Assembly (NCBI GenBank): GCA_052326605.1
Contig: JBKQMB010000008.1
Span: 62,001-126,000, forward strand
Origin: Bog-756 sp052326605
GTDB lineage: Bacteria > Actinomycetota > Acidimicrobiia > Acidimicrobiales > RAAP-2
Direction: 5' to 3'
Length of the DNA stretch: 64,000 bases
How positions within the stretch are numbered: position 1 is the stretch's first letter; the number at the start of each line of letters is the position of its first letter. Both the position numbers and the translations under genes were made by a program. Of the stretch, positions 17,969-26,171 are shown one piece after another. The notes beneath the pieces were generated by a model. That model ran no database searches. It was given only the letters and a program-made list of their open reading frames with translations, and was not told the DNA's origin.

Positions 17969-18432
17969 TGCACGGCTTCGCCGACGGGGCCGGGCTCCCC
18001 CCGGGAGCCCGGCGGTGGCTCCGCCTGCAGCCAGGCAGCCAGGCGGGCCTGGTTCTCCGCGTCGGCCACCTGCCGGTCGGCGATGGCTCGGGCCAGCTCG
18101 TCGCACCGCCGGGCCAGGGCCTCGTTCATCCGGACCATGTGGGCCAGCAGCTCGCGCTCCTCGTGCAGGTACCGCCCGAGCGCCCGGAAGGTGAGCCGCC
18201 CGGCGAGACCGGCGATCCGACCGCGCACGCCTCCGCCCGTCTCCGTCCCGGAGACGTGGTCCGGCAAGGCCCAGTGGTCATGGAGGTAGTGGAGCGACTC
18301 CTCCCCGGTCATAGGGTGCTCGCTCCACCGCCGGGTGGCCGGGGCCGGTGGCAACGGTGCCCACCGGAGTGTCCGGTGGGCGCCTTGCAGGCGCTCGAGG
18401 AACTCACGAGGATCCAAGCCTTCCTGACTCAT
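17965..18432 (-). CDS. Hypothetical coiled-coil protein
   Basis: 155 residues with a good ribosome site (GGGAGGA) before the ATG. The N-terminus (DPREFLERLQGAHRTLRW) is hydrophilic. The central and C-terminal parts (RYLHEERELLAHMVRMNEAL, then RRCDELARAIADRQVADAEN) form a long heptad-rich helix with a hydrophobic i/i+3/i+4 pattern. It has no signal peptide or membrane segment. Similar small helical proteins accompany glycosyltransferases in actinobacterial glycan loci, and translational coupling to the downstream glycosyltransferase suggests a partner or scaffold. No family is recognised. Confidence 0.65.
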   Translation of the reverse strand: MSQEGLDPREFLERLQGAHRTLRWAPLPPAPATRRWSEHPMTGEESLHYLHDHWALPDHVSGTETGGGVRGRIAGLAGRLTFRALGRYLHEERELLAHMVRMNEALARRCDELARAIADRQVADAENQARLAAWLQAEPPPGSRGEPGPVGEAVH

Positions 18433-18619
18433 GATGCCGTCCTCCCTGCTGCCGTTCCCGACACGAGTCGGCTCGCCGGCGCGATGCTACGATAACTCGT
18501 GCCGCTCCCCCGGTACCGCACTGGATGCGTGCCGGCCGTGCCCGGAGCCGCCGAGGGCGCATCCCGTGACCCAACGGACCGCACTGCACCGAACCTTCTC
18601 TCCCCCATGCACCCACGAC

Positions 18620-19684
18620 ATGCCGACCGCTGACCAGACGGCGCCAGCCGCCGAGGAGGCGTCGCCCTGGATCGCCGTGGTGGGCCCTCCTGGATCGGGT
18701 GGCGACGCCATCGCCCGGGCGATGGCAGGCCTCGGACTGGGCCTCATCGAATCGAGCCGGCCGCCTGCAGTCCCCGGCCGGCCCTCCGGCGACCACGCGG
18801 GCGCCGGCCAGCTCTTGTCGACCGCCGGTGACGTGGTGCTCGGATGGCTCGAGGGGGCGTGGTGGGCACCGCCCGATCAGCCCCCCGGCTGGGAGCATCG
18901 ACCCGAGGTCGCCGCCGGTGCGCCGCCGATGGTCGCCTCGCTCGAGGCTGCGGTGCGGTCCGCGCTGCCGCCGGGGACCGATGGATCCGTCGAGGACCCG
19001 CTGGCCGTCTGGTACGACCTGCGCCATGCGCTGCTGCTGCCGTTCTGGCGGGCCCACCAGGGCGGCGTCGGTGCCGCCGTCGTCACCTGGCGGCAGCCCG
19101 GTTCCACCGTGGCCGAGCTCAGGAGCCTGGGCATCGGCCACATGCATGCGATCGCCCTGTGGGAGGCGCAGCTCGTCGGGGCGCTCGAGGCAGCCCGCGG
19201 GTTGCCCGTCCTGGGGGTCGACGTCGACGCGGCCACGGATGATCCGGCTCGCTGGGCCGCATCGGCGGCCCGGTTCCTGGCCGACCAGGGGTTTCCGGTC
19301 GCCGACGACGGTGAGGAGCGGGCGGGAGCGGTCCTGCAGGCCTCCTCGGATCTCCGGGCTGGCGCCGGCGGACCTGCCGACGAGGAGGAAGCGGCATCGG
19401 CCGGACGCATGGCGGCTCCGCTGGCGCTGGTCGCCGGCCCCCACCATCGGTGGGACCCCCCCGGCAGCGCCCACGCCGGGCGGTGGGCGGCGGCCCTGCT
19501 CGAGGCCCACCTGGCGAGCCACCGTTCGGCACATGGGGCGATCGACGCCTTGGCCATCACGGAGGACGCCGTCCGGGATGCCTCCTCGGCGGTGGCGGCC
19601 CTCGACTGGACGGTGGACCGCCTGGTCGAGGGCTGGGCGTCCGGGAGACTCACCGACGGCGGTCCCCCCACCCTCCCCGATTAG
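18620..19684 (+). CDS. P-loop protein, possibly sulfotransferase-like
   Basis: 354 residues from the ATG at 18620 (the frame is open further upstream, but without conservation or a ribosome site). WIAVVGPPGSGGDAIARAM near residues 17-35 is a P-loop-type nucleotide-binding segment like the PAPS-binding 5'-phosphosulfate loop of sulfotransferases. LPFWRAHQGGVGAAVVTWRQP followed by a region reading VTWRQPGSTVAELRSLGIGH resembles the second conserved block, where a Ser/Arg contacts the 3'-phosphate. Its position beside glycosyltransferases fits glycan sulfation. Homology is weak, so nucleotide binding is reasonably supported and sulfotransfer is inferred. Confidence 0.55.
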   Translation: MPTADQTAPAAEEASPWIAVVGPPGSGGDAIARAMAGLGLGLIESSRPPAVPGRPSGDHAGAGQLLSTAGDVVLGWLEGAWWAPPDQPPGWEHRPEVAAGAPPMVASLEAAVRSALPPGTDGSVEDPLAVWYDLRHALLLPFWRAHQGGVGAAVVTWRQPGSTVAELRSLGIGHMHAIALWEAQLVGALEAARGLPVLGVDVDAATDDPARWAASAARFLADQGFPVADDGEERAGAVLQASSDLRAGAGGPADEEEAASAGRMAAPLALVAGPHHRWDPPGSAHAGRWAAALLEAHLASHRSAHGAIDALAITEDAVRDASSAVAALDWTVDRLVEGWASGRLTDGGPPTLPD

Positions 19685-19719
19685 TCGGGACGGCGTACCG
19701 GGCCGGCGACCGGTACCCC

Positions 19720-19860
19720 CGGGCGTGGAACGTCCTGGAGCAGGCGCCAGCCCATCAGCAGTTCATCGAAGAGTTCGGCTTCACCCACGAAAAGGTGGTC
19801 ACCCGCGTGGGAACGAGCCGAACGGCCGTCACCAACATCCTCCGCCTGCCCCTGCTGGCC
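19720..19860 (+). pseudogene. parB gene fragment (HTH region)
   Basis: The frame through this stretch reads HQQFIEEFGFTHEKVVTRVG and then TSRTAVTNILRL. It corresponds closely to the helix-turn-helix of the intact ParB in this window (YQQLIEEFGYTHEQVATRVG..., DNA 47310-47450), with strong nucleotide similarity over about 120 bp. Nothing before or after resembles the rest of ParB. It is a detached gene piece, abutting a transposase fragment. Confidence 0.75.
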
Positions 19861-19865
19861 GGCCC

Positions 19866-20060
19866 GCCCTCGAGGCCGAGGTTGACGCCTGTGTGGCGTC
19901 GCTGGCCGACGAGCGGGATGACCGTGGACGCCGGCTGGTAGTGCGCAACGGCCACGCCGTGTCCCGATCGGTGGTGACCGGACCGGGCCCGACCGAGATC
20001 CGGACCCCACGGGTGCGTCGCCGGTTGTTCGCACTCGGCATCACAACCGAGACAACATGA
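19866..20060 (+). pseudogene. IS256-family (mutator type) transposase N-terminal fragment
   Basis: VDACVASLADERDDRGRRLV and VRNGHAVSRSVVTGPGP match the N-terminal conserved block of IS256-family transposases (typically ...GRRLVVRNGH...APRV). The DDE catalytic domain is missing and the frame ends at 20060. It begins within a few bases of the parB fragment, so the two form a mosaic scar. Confidence 0.65.
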
Positions 20061-20421
20061 CGACCGATCCATGGTCACCTGTCAGCGTGGCGTGTTCCTA
20101 CCAACTCGGGGGCTCCCAACTGACGCAGTCAGATGCTTGCCGTGACCAGTGAGCGGACAGGGGTACGAGCGGTGCATCAAAGCGGTCGGACACGAGCTGG
20201 TTCACCGGACCGCCTGCTCAAACGCCCGCCAAGGATCTGACAACGGCCGTCCTAGTGAGTTGCGTTCGACGAGTAGGGCTCTCTACCCCGCTCGTGCCAC
20301 CTTCTGAGTGACAAATGAGTCTTATGTGTCCCAATCGACCGGCCGCTTCGCCGACACGGAATCGATGGATCGAAGGGCGCCATGGGCGCTCCATCCGGTT
20401 GACCGGCGGTGTAGGGAGACG
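20061..20421. other. Intergenic region without a recognised gene
   Basis: About 360 bp between the transposase fragment and the terminator of the cell-wall-binding protein gene. Only short, unsupported open frames occur, and no RNA gene was recognised. Confidence 0.5.
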
Positions 20422-20457
20422 AAGAAAGGGAGGGACCCGAAGGTCCCTCCCTTTCTT
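20422..20457. terminator. Strong intrinsic terminator hairpin
   Basis: AAGAAAGGGAGGGACC and its complement form a perfect 16-bp stem with a 4-nt loop, flanked by A-rich and T-rich ends. It lies 40 bp beyond the stop of the minus-strand cell-wall-binding protein gene. Confidence 0.8.
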
Positions 20458-20498
20458 GTTACTGATCGAAGGTTGCCGACTGTGTCAGCGACCTAGCG

Positions 20499-23276
20499 TC
20501 AGCCTTGTGCTAGCGCTGCCATCAAGCCGGCAAGCGTCGCCGGGGCGATGGCCAACGGGCCGCCGCTCACTGTGATGGTGAACACCGGGAAGGGCGCATA
20601 CGTTCCGCCCGCGTTGTTCAGGAATGTTGTGACGGGCGTCCCGATGGTATTGGGATCCATCGTCAACAGAATCGGCATCGCCTGATAGTCAGGGATCCCG
20701 TATCCGTTAGGACCGTATCCGTTTCCGGCCAGGGCCGAAACGGTTTCGGCGTCGGCGAAGAAGTCACCACGGGCGACCACTACCTGGTTATTGCCTTCGG
20801 GATCACCCCATCCGAGCCCGTTAGCCACACCTTGCGCATTGACGGCGTTCTGGTCGAACTGGGCCAACAGCTGGGAGGTATCGGTGTAGTCCGCACCGGC
20901 GATGCGGATGACGGACACGCCCATCCCCTGGAGGCTGGTGACCACTGCGTTGGACACGGCCAGCTGGCCGCCGATCACGATCACCTGCTGGATACCCAGG
21001 TCAACGATCGCATTCTGGGCCTGGCTGCCTAGGGACCCTGTCGGGGTGAGCAGCACCGGGAAGCCCCGGTTATAGGCCGGAGCACTTCCGACCACAGCGT
21101 CCTGGAACCCACCGTCGGTGGCCACAATGGCCGTCCTCATGGCGTTGGTCGTGGACGGCGCAGCCGAGCCATTCCCGGCAGTGTCGTTGTACATGGTCGT
21201 TCCCGAGCCGTAGGCACCGGGGGCACTCAGGGTGCCGACGGACGAGCTACCGAGGTACTCGGCGATCGCCTGGGACGTGTCATCGGCAGTCTGCCCGAAG
21301 ATCGGACCAACCACACTCACGGTGCTCGGTCCGGTCAGGCCACTTTGAACAACGGTGCCTCCGCAGTTGTAGGCCGGAAGGGCCTGCACCTGGGCGACGA
21401 CGTTGGCGCTGATGGCGAGGGGACCACCCACGACATAGACCTCGGTGACGCCTTCGAGGCGTATGGCGTTGGCGGCCTCAGGCGACAAGGTGTTCATGTC
21501 GGTCAACAGCACCCCGGTACCCAGACGGCCGGCGAGATAGCTGGCCGACAGGGCATCCTCGTAGCTGTTGTCGGTGGCGAGAATGACGGCGCGGGGAGCG
21601 TTGCCGGTGAGCAACGAGGAAGGAGCCAACGGTTCGACGCAGCCGGCGTTGGTCGGGTAGGCGGCGAACAGCGACTCTGCCGCCGTCCCGTTCAGGTTCT
21701 CGCCGGCAATCCGGTTCGACGTGATGACCGAGAACACCCGATTAGCGCCGCCGTTAAGCACAGGGCCTCCTGAGCAACCTGCGACAATCCCCGTTGAGAC
21801 GGAGGCGTACACAGGACCAGCAAAGCCCTGGGCGTCGACGGCCAGGCCGGACAGGGTGTAGGTGGCCGCTGCGGTCGACGACGCGGTCGTGACCTGGAAG
21901 CTCAACACGCTCGAGCCCATGCCAACCACGAGGGAACCCACCGCTGCCACAGGCGTGCCGCCACCGCTGGCGGCGACCGTCGGTGTGCTGGCAGCGTCGA
22001 AGACGCTACCGCCCCCGAGGCTTACGCAGACATAGCCAACCGGGATGACGGCACCCTTGCCCTCGACGATGGCGATCGGACTGATCGCTGCGTTAGGTGC
22101 ACCAGGAACCAACCCGACAGGCGGCGTGTTGCCGTTGACGAGCACGCTGCTGATGAAGGCGTTCGACGGGCCTGATGAGGTGGGGCTCGTCCACGCAGTG
22201 TTCGAAGGGGCGATCAGGGTCGTCGTGCCACCACTGGTGTACGAGGATCCAACCCAGACCTGGCCCAAACCCGCTCCGGCACCCACGATGTAGGTGATGC
22301 CAGTGAGCGAGATGGTCACCGGCTGATGCGACCCGAGTGGGTTGCTCCCGATGATGGCACCAGAGTTGGTGAAGGTCAGGGTGACCGTGTTGTCAACAGT
22401 GGTTCCAGCGCAGGGCCCAGAAGCGGACAGCGTCGGGGTGCCGAACGTCGGGATGGCCGTGGTCTGTCCGGCGGTCACGTTGGCGTTGACAGCGGGTGCA
22501 GCGCCAAAAGCCACCGTGTTGAGGGTGGTGGCGATGGGGGTGGTGCAGTTCACATTGGCACCATCGGCGACGGTCAAGCTGATCGAGTCACCCGTCTCCC
22601 ACGAGGTGGCATCTCCAGCCAGGCCGATGCTCTCGTTGGCGGCCGTCTGGGCCGTAGCGATCCCGGCAGCGACTGCCGGTGAAGCCGAGGCGGCGTACAC
22701 ATTGATGTTGGACGGAACACCGGTGGTCACTGCGGCATTGGATGCCGCGGTGCTGATGAGGGCGGTACCGCCATATGTCGCGGTGACCTCCACAGCGCCT
22801 CCGGCCGCGGCCGTACTGTTGTACGCCAGGCCCGAGAAGGTGAACGTCTCACCGGCGGCGTACGTAGTCGCACCGGCGCCGCAGGTGATGGTCGAAGTGA
22901 GGCTGTTGGTCCCGGCACCAGCGGCAGGCGTAGTGGCCGTCGGGGGCACGGTGCCCGTGACGTTGGCCACGGCTACCGCTCCACCGCTGGTGAAGTCCAC
23001 TGTGGCGTTGCCAAGGGAGTCCAGTGCCGTGATGACGATGGTGTCACCGGTCGTACAGGTGCTACCCGGCTGAAGGGTCACAACCAGATTGCCGGCGGCT
23101 TGGTTGGTGCCGGTCGGCCGGATGATGGTCGACGAAGAGGCGGTGATCGCAGAGCCCGTTGCCGGCGCGGCGGATGCCGGGCTGCTCAGAGCGAGCACGC
23201 TCAGGCCAGTTAACGCGGTGGTGGCTGCAATGCCCACTACCGCCAACCGGCGTACTGCTTGGAATCTGTGCTTCAC
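20499..23276 (-). CDS. Exported cell-wall-binding repeat 2 (S-layer-like) protein
   Basis: 925 residues, GTG start with AAGGAGG six bases upstream, an unusually strong ribosome site. A signal peptide (RRLAVVGIAATTALTGLSVL...ASA) ends near residue 37. Residues about 40-510 are Ala/Thr/Val/Gly-rich beta-type sequence with few charged residues. Residues about 515-925 hold three cell-wall-binding repeat 2 units (RAVILATDNSYEDALSASYL, VTEVYVVGGPLAIS, QQVIVIGGQLAVSN, ...), which in Clostridioides S-layer proteins bind an anionic wall polymer. A strong RBS, a strong terminator and large size fit an abundant surface-layer protein. It diverges from the sigma factor gene at 23788. Confidence 0.85.
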   Translation of the reverse strand: MKHRFQAVRRLAVVGIAATTALTGLSVLALSSPASAAPATGSAITASSSTIIRPTGTNQAAGNLVVTLQPGSTCTTGDTIVITALDSLGNATVDFTSGGAVAVANVTGTVPPTATTPAAGAGTNSLTSTITCGAGATTYAAGETFTFSGLAYNSTAAAGGAVEVTATYGGTALISTAASNAAVTTGVPSNINVYAASASPAVAAGIATAQTAANESIGLAGDATSWETGDSISLTVADGANVNCTTPIATTLNTVAFGAAPAVNANVTAGQTTAIPTFGTPTLSASGPCAGTTVDNTVTLTFTNSGAIIGSNPLGSHQPVTISLTGITYIVGAGAGLGQVWVGSSYTSGGTTTLIAPSNTAWTSPTSSGPSNAFISSVLVNGNTPPVGLVPGAPNAAISPIAIVEGKGAVIPVGYVCVSLGGGSVFDAASTPTVAASGGGTPVAAVGSLVVGMGSSVLSFQVTTASSTAAATYTLSGLAVDAQGFAGPVYASVSTGIVAGCSGGPVLNGGANRVFSVITSNRIAGENLNGTAAESLFAAYPTNAGCVEPLAPSSLLTGNAPRAVILATDNSYEDALSASYLAGRLGTGVLLTDMNTLSPEAANAIRLEGVTEVYVVGGPLAISANVVAQVQALPAYNCGGTVVQSGLTGPSTVSVVGPIFGQTADDTSQAIAEYLGSSSVGTLSAPGAYGSGTTMYNDTAGNGSAAPSTTNAMRTAIVATDGGFQDAVVGSAPAYNRGFPVLLTPTGSLGSQAQNAIVDLGIQQVIVIGGQLAVSNAVVTSLQGMGVSVIRIAGADYTDTSQLLAQFDQNAVNAQGVANGLGWGDPEGNNQVVVARGDFFADAETVSALAGNGYGPNGYGIPDYQAMPILLTMDPNTIGTPVTTFLNNAGGTYAPFPVFTITVSGGPLAIAPATLAGLMAALAQG

Positions 23277-23787
23277 GCGTCCTCCTTATGGACTGTGACT
23301 GGCTTGGTTGTTTGCTTTTCGGCTCCCGCCCGAGACGACATCGGCACAAACGAATGAGCCGACCTTCGGACGAGATATTTCTTAGGTTACACAGAGTTCA
23401 ACCGGAGAGGGGGTATTCCTGTGACACTTTTGGTCTGCGAGTTTGTTCTTGACTTCCATCCAGAGGAAGAAGCGTCCACGACGGGGCGGGACGGGGCGCC
23501 GCCAAAGGGCAGCCGTCCCGGAGGCCAAAGGATGGTCGGTTGCCGAGCAACTGACAGTTCGAACTGAGGCCTGACCACGTTCAGGCCTCAGTTTGGTCCT
23601 GCCCGCGGCCGGACAGCGGGGGCACATTCGAACGGTGGAGGCATCATCGCGGAGCGCTTGAGGGTGGTTGCCGGCAAGCCCCAGGGCCGCTAGCCTTGAG
23701 AGGGCAACGGGCCGGCGGGTCGGGGCCGTTTGAATCTGTGCCGTCGGGTCCCACACCCACCGCTCAAGCGGAGCGATGGAAGGAAAG
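23277..23787. other. Divergent intergenic region between S-layer-like and sigma-factor genes
   Basis: 511 bp. The 120 bp next to the S-layer-like gene are comparatively A+T-rich and probably hold its promoter and a long leader. A perfect hairpin at 23562-23593 is listed separately. No small gene is convincing. Confidence 0.6.
23562..23593. other. Perfect 13-bp inverted repeat
   Basis: AACTGAGGCCTGA and its exact complement, separated by CCACGT. No gene ends nearby on either strand, so a simple terminator role is not obvious. It could be an operator, an attenuator for the S-layer-like or sigma gene, or a terminator of an unannotated short RNA. Confidence 0.6.
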
Positions 23788-25824
23788 ATGACGCCAATGG
23801 CTATCGCACCGAGCGACAACGATCAGGAGGGGGCCGAGCGTAATCGGCTGCTCGTCGAGGCTCACCGGGTCGGCGACCCTGACGCCTTTGCGACCATCGT
23901 GCGTGACCACTACCGCATGCTGCTGGCCCAGGCGGAACGGAGTCTCGGCAACCGGAGCGAGGCCGAGGACGCCGTGCAGGAGGTGTTTGAGCGGGCACTG
24001 CGGGCCATAGACCGCTTCGGGGGTGAGTACCGGCTGGCGGCCTGGCTCAGCCTGATCACTTCGAACGTCTGTGCCAACCACGGGACGCGGCGGCTAGCGC
24101 AGCGCCGCCTGACCGAGCGCATGGGGCTGCATGCCGTACCGGCCACCGACGGCGCAGACGAGTCGATCTCCGACCCCGCCGTGCTGGCGACAGTTCGCGC
24201 GGCGATCGACGCCCTGCCGAGCTCGCAGCGCCACACCTTCGTGCTGCACGAGCTGAGCGGACTGTCCTATCCCCAGGTGGCCGACGAGCTCGGTATCTCG
24301 GAGGCGAACGCTCGGGCCAGGGTCCATCGAGCCAAGGTCACCCTGCGGCGGAATCTCACCGGTATCCGGAGCGCCTTGGGCGCGGTGATCGTCCTTCCCC
24401 TCTCCGCTCGGCGTCTGGCCCCCTCCCGGCTTACTCACTTTCGGCTGGCCCGTTCAGGCGGAGCGGACAGCGGCTCACTCACCAAGGGCCTGCCTTCGCC
24501 GATCGGTGGCGCCGACCTGCTCCCCGGTGTGACCAGCTCCCTCCCCGCTCAGTCATGTGCCCTCCAGACCGGTGCGGTCCAGTCATTCGGCCTACAGCAA
24601 ATGGCCTCCCAGGTGGCAACCCAGGTGGCAACCCAGGTGGCGTCGAGCCCGCTCGGGCAGGTGGCGCTCCTCACCGCTGCGCCGGCTGCACCCCGCGGCT
24701 CGCTGGTGATGGCGGTGGCAGCGGGCATTGCGGCCATGGCCACCGCTACCCTCGCCGGTCCCGGCTCCGCCACCCTGCCGGCTGCCGCTGCCTCCCGGCC
24801 TACGGCGTCGGCATCGGCGCCCGTCGTCCCGCCAGCGGTCGTCCCCCCAGCGCTGGTCACCCCGAGCGCCGCAGTGTCCGCTACTGCGCCGAACAACTCC
24901 GCTCCCACCTCTCCCCAGCCGGTACCGGGCTCGGCGGCGAGTCCTTCTGGAACCTCGAGCACCACCCGCAAGCCAGCGTCGGTGTGGATCGCAGCCGCAG
25001 CCGGAGTGGCCGGGGCCACACCGGCCTCTACACCCACAGGAGCACCGGCGGCCTCGACCGGTGATCCTGTGGGTGGGAACGTTGCGGCTTCCGGGGGCGC
25101 TCCTTCAGCCGGCAGTGAGGCAATCTCGGGCCAGGCCGTTCCCGTCCCAGCTGCGTGCCCCTGGCTGTCGTCGTTCTCGGGTGAATCGCCCGGGCAACTC
25201 TCACCGACCGATCCCCTAAGCGGCACGGTCCTCGACACACTCGGGACGGACCCAGTGAACATTTCGACGGTGACCACCGACCCGATCGTGGCCACCAGCG
25301 CGTCGCTGGATCCGGTCGGATCGCCGGGGACGTCGGAGCAATCGGTGCCAGTTGGCATTCTCATGGGAACCTGCCTGGTGCCGGATCAAGGAGTGCTCAT
25401 CGTGGACATGACCGGACCGAATGGCGAGGAGGTACAGCTACGGGGATCCCTCGTCGTGACGTCGGGTGATGCAGCCGACGCCGGCTACCTCTTCCGAGGC
25501 ACCGTGGTGCAGATCAACGGCGGAAGTTCCGCCTCATCGCTCGGGGCCAACCAACCGGCCGGGTTGCCGTGGGGCATTTCCGAATACTTCGTCGCCCAGA
25601 TCCTCCTGAGCGAGCCGGCGAACACAGTGCAGCTCTCGCTGGCGTTCGTCAGTGCACAGGCGGCTACAGCCACCGGAACCACCGGCCCGGCGCAGCCGGC
25701 AAGCACGGATGGGGCTCTGGCGACCACTACAGGGCTTGGCGCGGTGGTGAGCCAGACGGACAGCACAGCGGTTGCCACCACTCCGGCGGCCACGCCGGAG
25801 GCCAGCCCTGCCCCTGTCGGGTAG
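23788..25824 (+). CDS. ECF sigma factor with long C-terminal extension and possible membrane segment
   Basis: 678 residues from the ATG at 23788, chosen because GGAAGGA lies 5 nt before it (an ATG at 23776 adds four residues). Residues about 20-95 are sigma region 2 (DAVQEVFERALRAIDRFGGE), and about 130-185 are region 4 (LPSSQRHTFVLHELSGLSYP then a helix-turn-helix). A typical ECF factor ends near 190. Here about 490 further residues follow: a Gln/Ala/Val stretch with a 12-bp DNA repeat, a hydrophobic segment near 304-325 that could cross the membrane, a Pro/Ala/Thr/Ser-rich linker, and a C-terminal beta-type domain from about 450. No separate anti-sigma gene is adjacent, so the extension may do its own sensing or tethering. 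Confidence 0.8.
   Translation: MTPMAIAPSDNDQEGAERNRLLVEAHRVGDPDAFATIVRDHYRMLLAQAERSLGNRSEAEDAVQEVFERALRAIDRFGGEYRLAAWLSLITSNVCANHGTRRLAQRRLTERMGLHAVPATDGADESISDPAVLATVRAAIDALPSSQRHTFVLHELSGLSYPQVADELGISEANARARVHRAKVTLRRNLTGIRSALGAVIVLPLSARRLAPSRLTHFRLARSGGADSGSLTKGLPSPIGGADLLPGVTSSLPAQSCALQTGAVQSFGLQQMASQVATQVATQVASSPLGQVALLTAAPAAPRGSLVMAVAAGIAAMATATLAGPGSATLPAAAASRPTASASAPVVPPAVVPPALVTPSAAVSATAPNNSAPTSPQPVPGSAASPSGTSSTTRKPASVWIAAAAGVAGATPASTPTGAPAASTGDPVGGNVAASGGAPSAGSEAISGQAVPVPAACPWLSSFSGESPGQLSPTDPLSGTVLDTLGTDPVNISTVTTDPIVATSASLDPVGSPGTSEQSVPVGILMGTCLVPDQGVLIVDMTGPNGEEVQLRGSLVVTSGDAADAGYLFRGTVVQINGGSSASSLGANQPAGLPWGISEYFVAQILLSEPANTVQLSLAFVSAQAATATGTTGPAQPASTDGALATTTGLGAVVSQTDSTAVATTPAATPEASPAPVG
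24610..24642 (+). repeat. 12-bp tandem repeat inside the sigma-factor gene
   Basis: CAGGTGGCAACC is repeated twice plus a partial copy, encoding Gln-Val-Ala-Thr units just before the hydrophobic segment. Confidence 0.8.
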
Positions 25825-25908
25825 CGGCCGGGGTGTCAGTAAGAACTACGACCGAAGATCGATGTGGTGGTCGTCGTGACACCACGGGTCTGGATGTGGC
25901 CACGGACA

Positions 25909-25943
25909 GCCGGCCCCACCAGGGAAGTCCTGGTGGGGCCGGC
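25909..25943 (-). terminator. Perfect 15-bp hairpin overlapping the tRNA-fragment 3' end
   Basis: GCCGGCCCCACCAGG and its complement with loop GAAGT. On the minus strand the first arm is the acceptor 3' strand of the tRNA fragment followed by an encoded CCA; the second arm is its inverted copy. It could terminate transcription from either side, including that of the sigma factor gene. Confidence 0.55.
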
Positions 25944-25975
25944 AAGAATCGAACTTGCGATCTCAGCATTATCAG
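25934..25975 (-). repeat. tRNA-Ile 3'-half copy, probable attachment-site repeat
   Basis: On the minus strand this is the anticodon loop, variable region, T-arm and acceptor 3' strand of tRNA-Ile. It is identical to 30932-30973 at 39 of 42 positions and in the same orientation, and is followed by an encoded CCA. The 5' half of the tRNA is absent. A direct repeat of a tRNA 3' half is what site-specific integration into a tRNA gene leaves behind. Confidence 0.75.
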
Positions 25976-26171
25976 AGCACCTCGGCGAGGCCTGTCTGTC
26001 CGAGCTCATCCCGAAACGTCTCGTCTTACCAGCTCAGATGGGGTGTCGGGTCCAGCCGGCGAAACGGGGTGACAGGGCCCGGGACGGCCGGAAACGCAAT
26101 TGTTGGCCCGGGATGTTGGTCCCACGGCGGATTCAGTCTGCCTTTCCGCACATTGGGCGAGGGATATCTCG

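Larger units (their letters stand above)
25825..26171. other. Intergenic region carrying the tRNA-Ile 3' fragment
   Basis: 347 bp between the sigma factor and the DUF6788 gene. It holds the 15-bp hairpin and the tRNA-Ile 3'-half copy listed separately, plus about 130 bp whose relationship to the 9.4-kb remnant's flank is suggestive. No protein gene is supported; an apparent open frame here is a translation of the tRNA copy. Confidence 0.6.
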
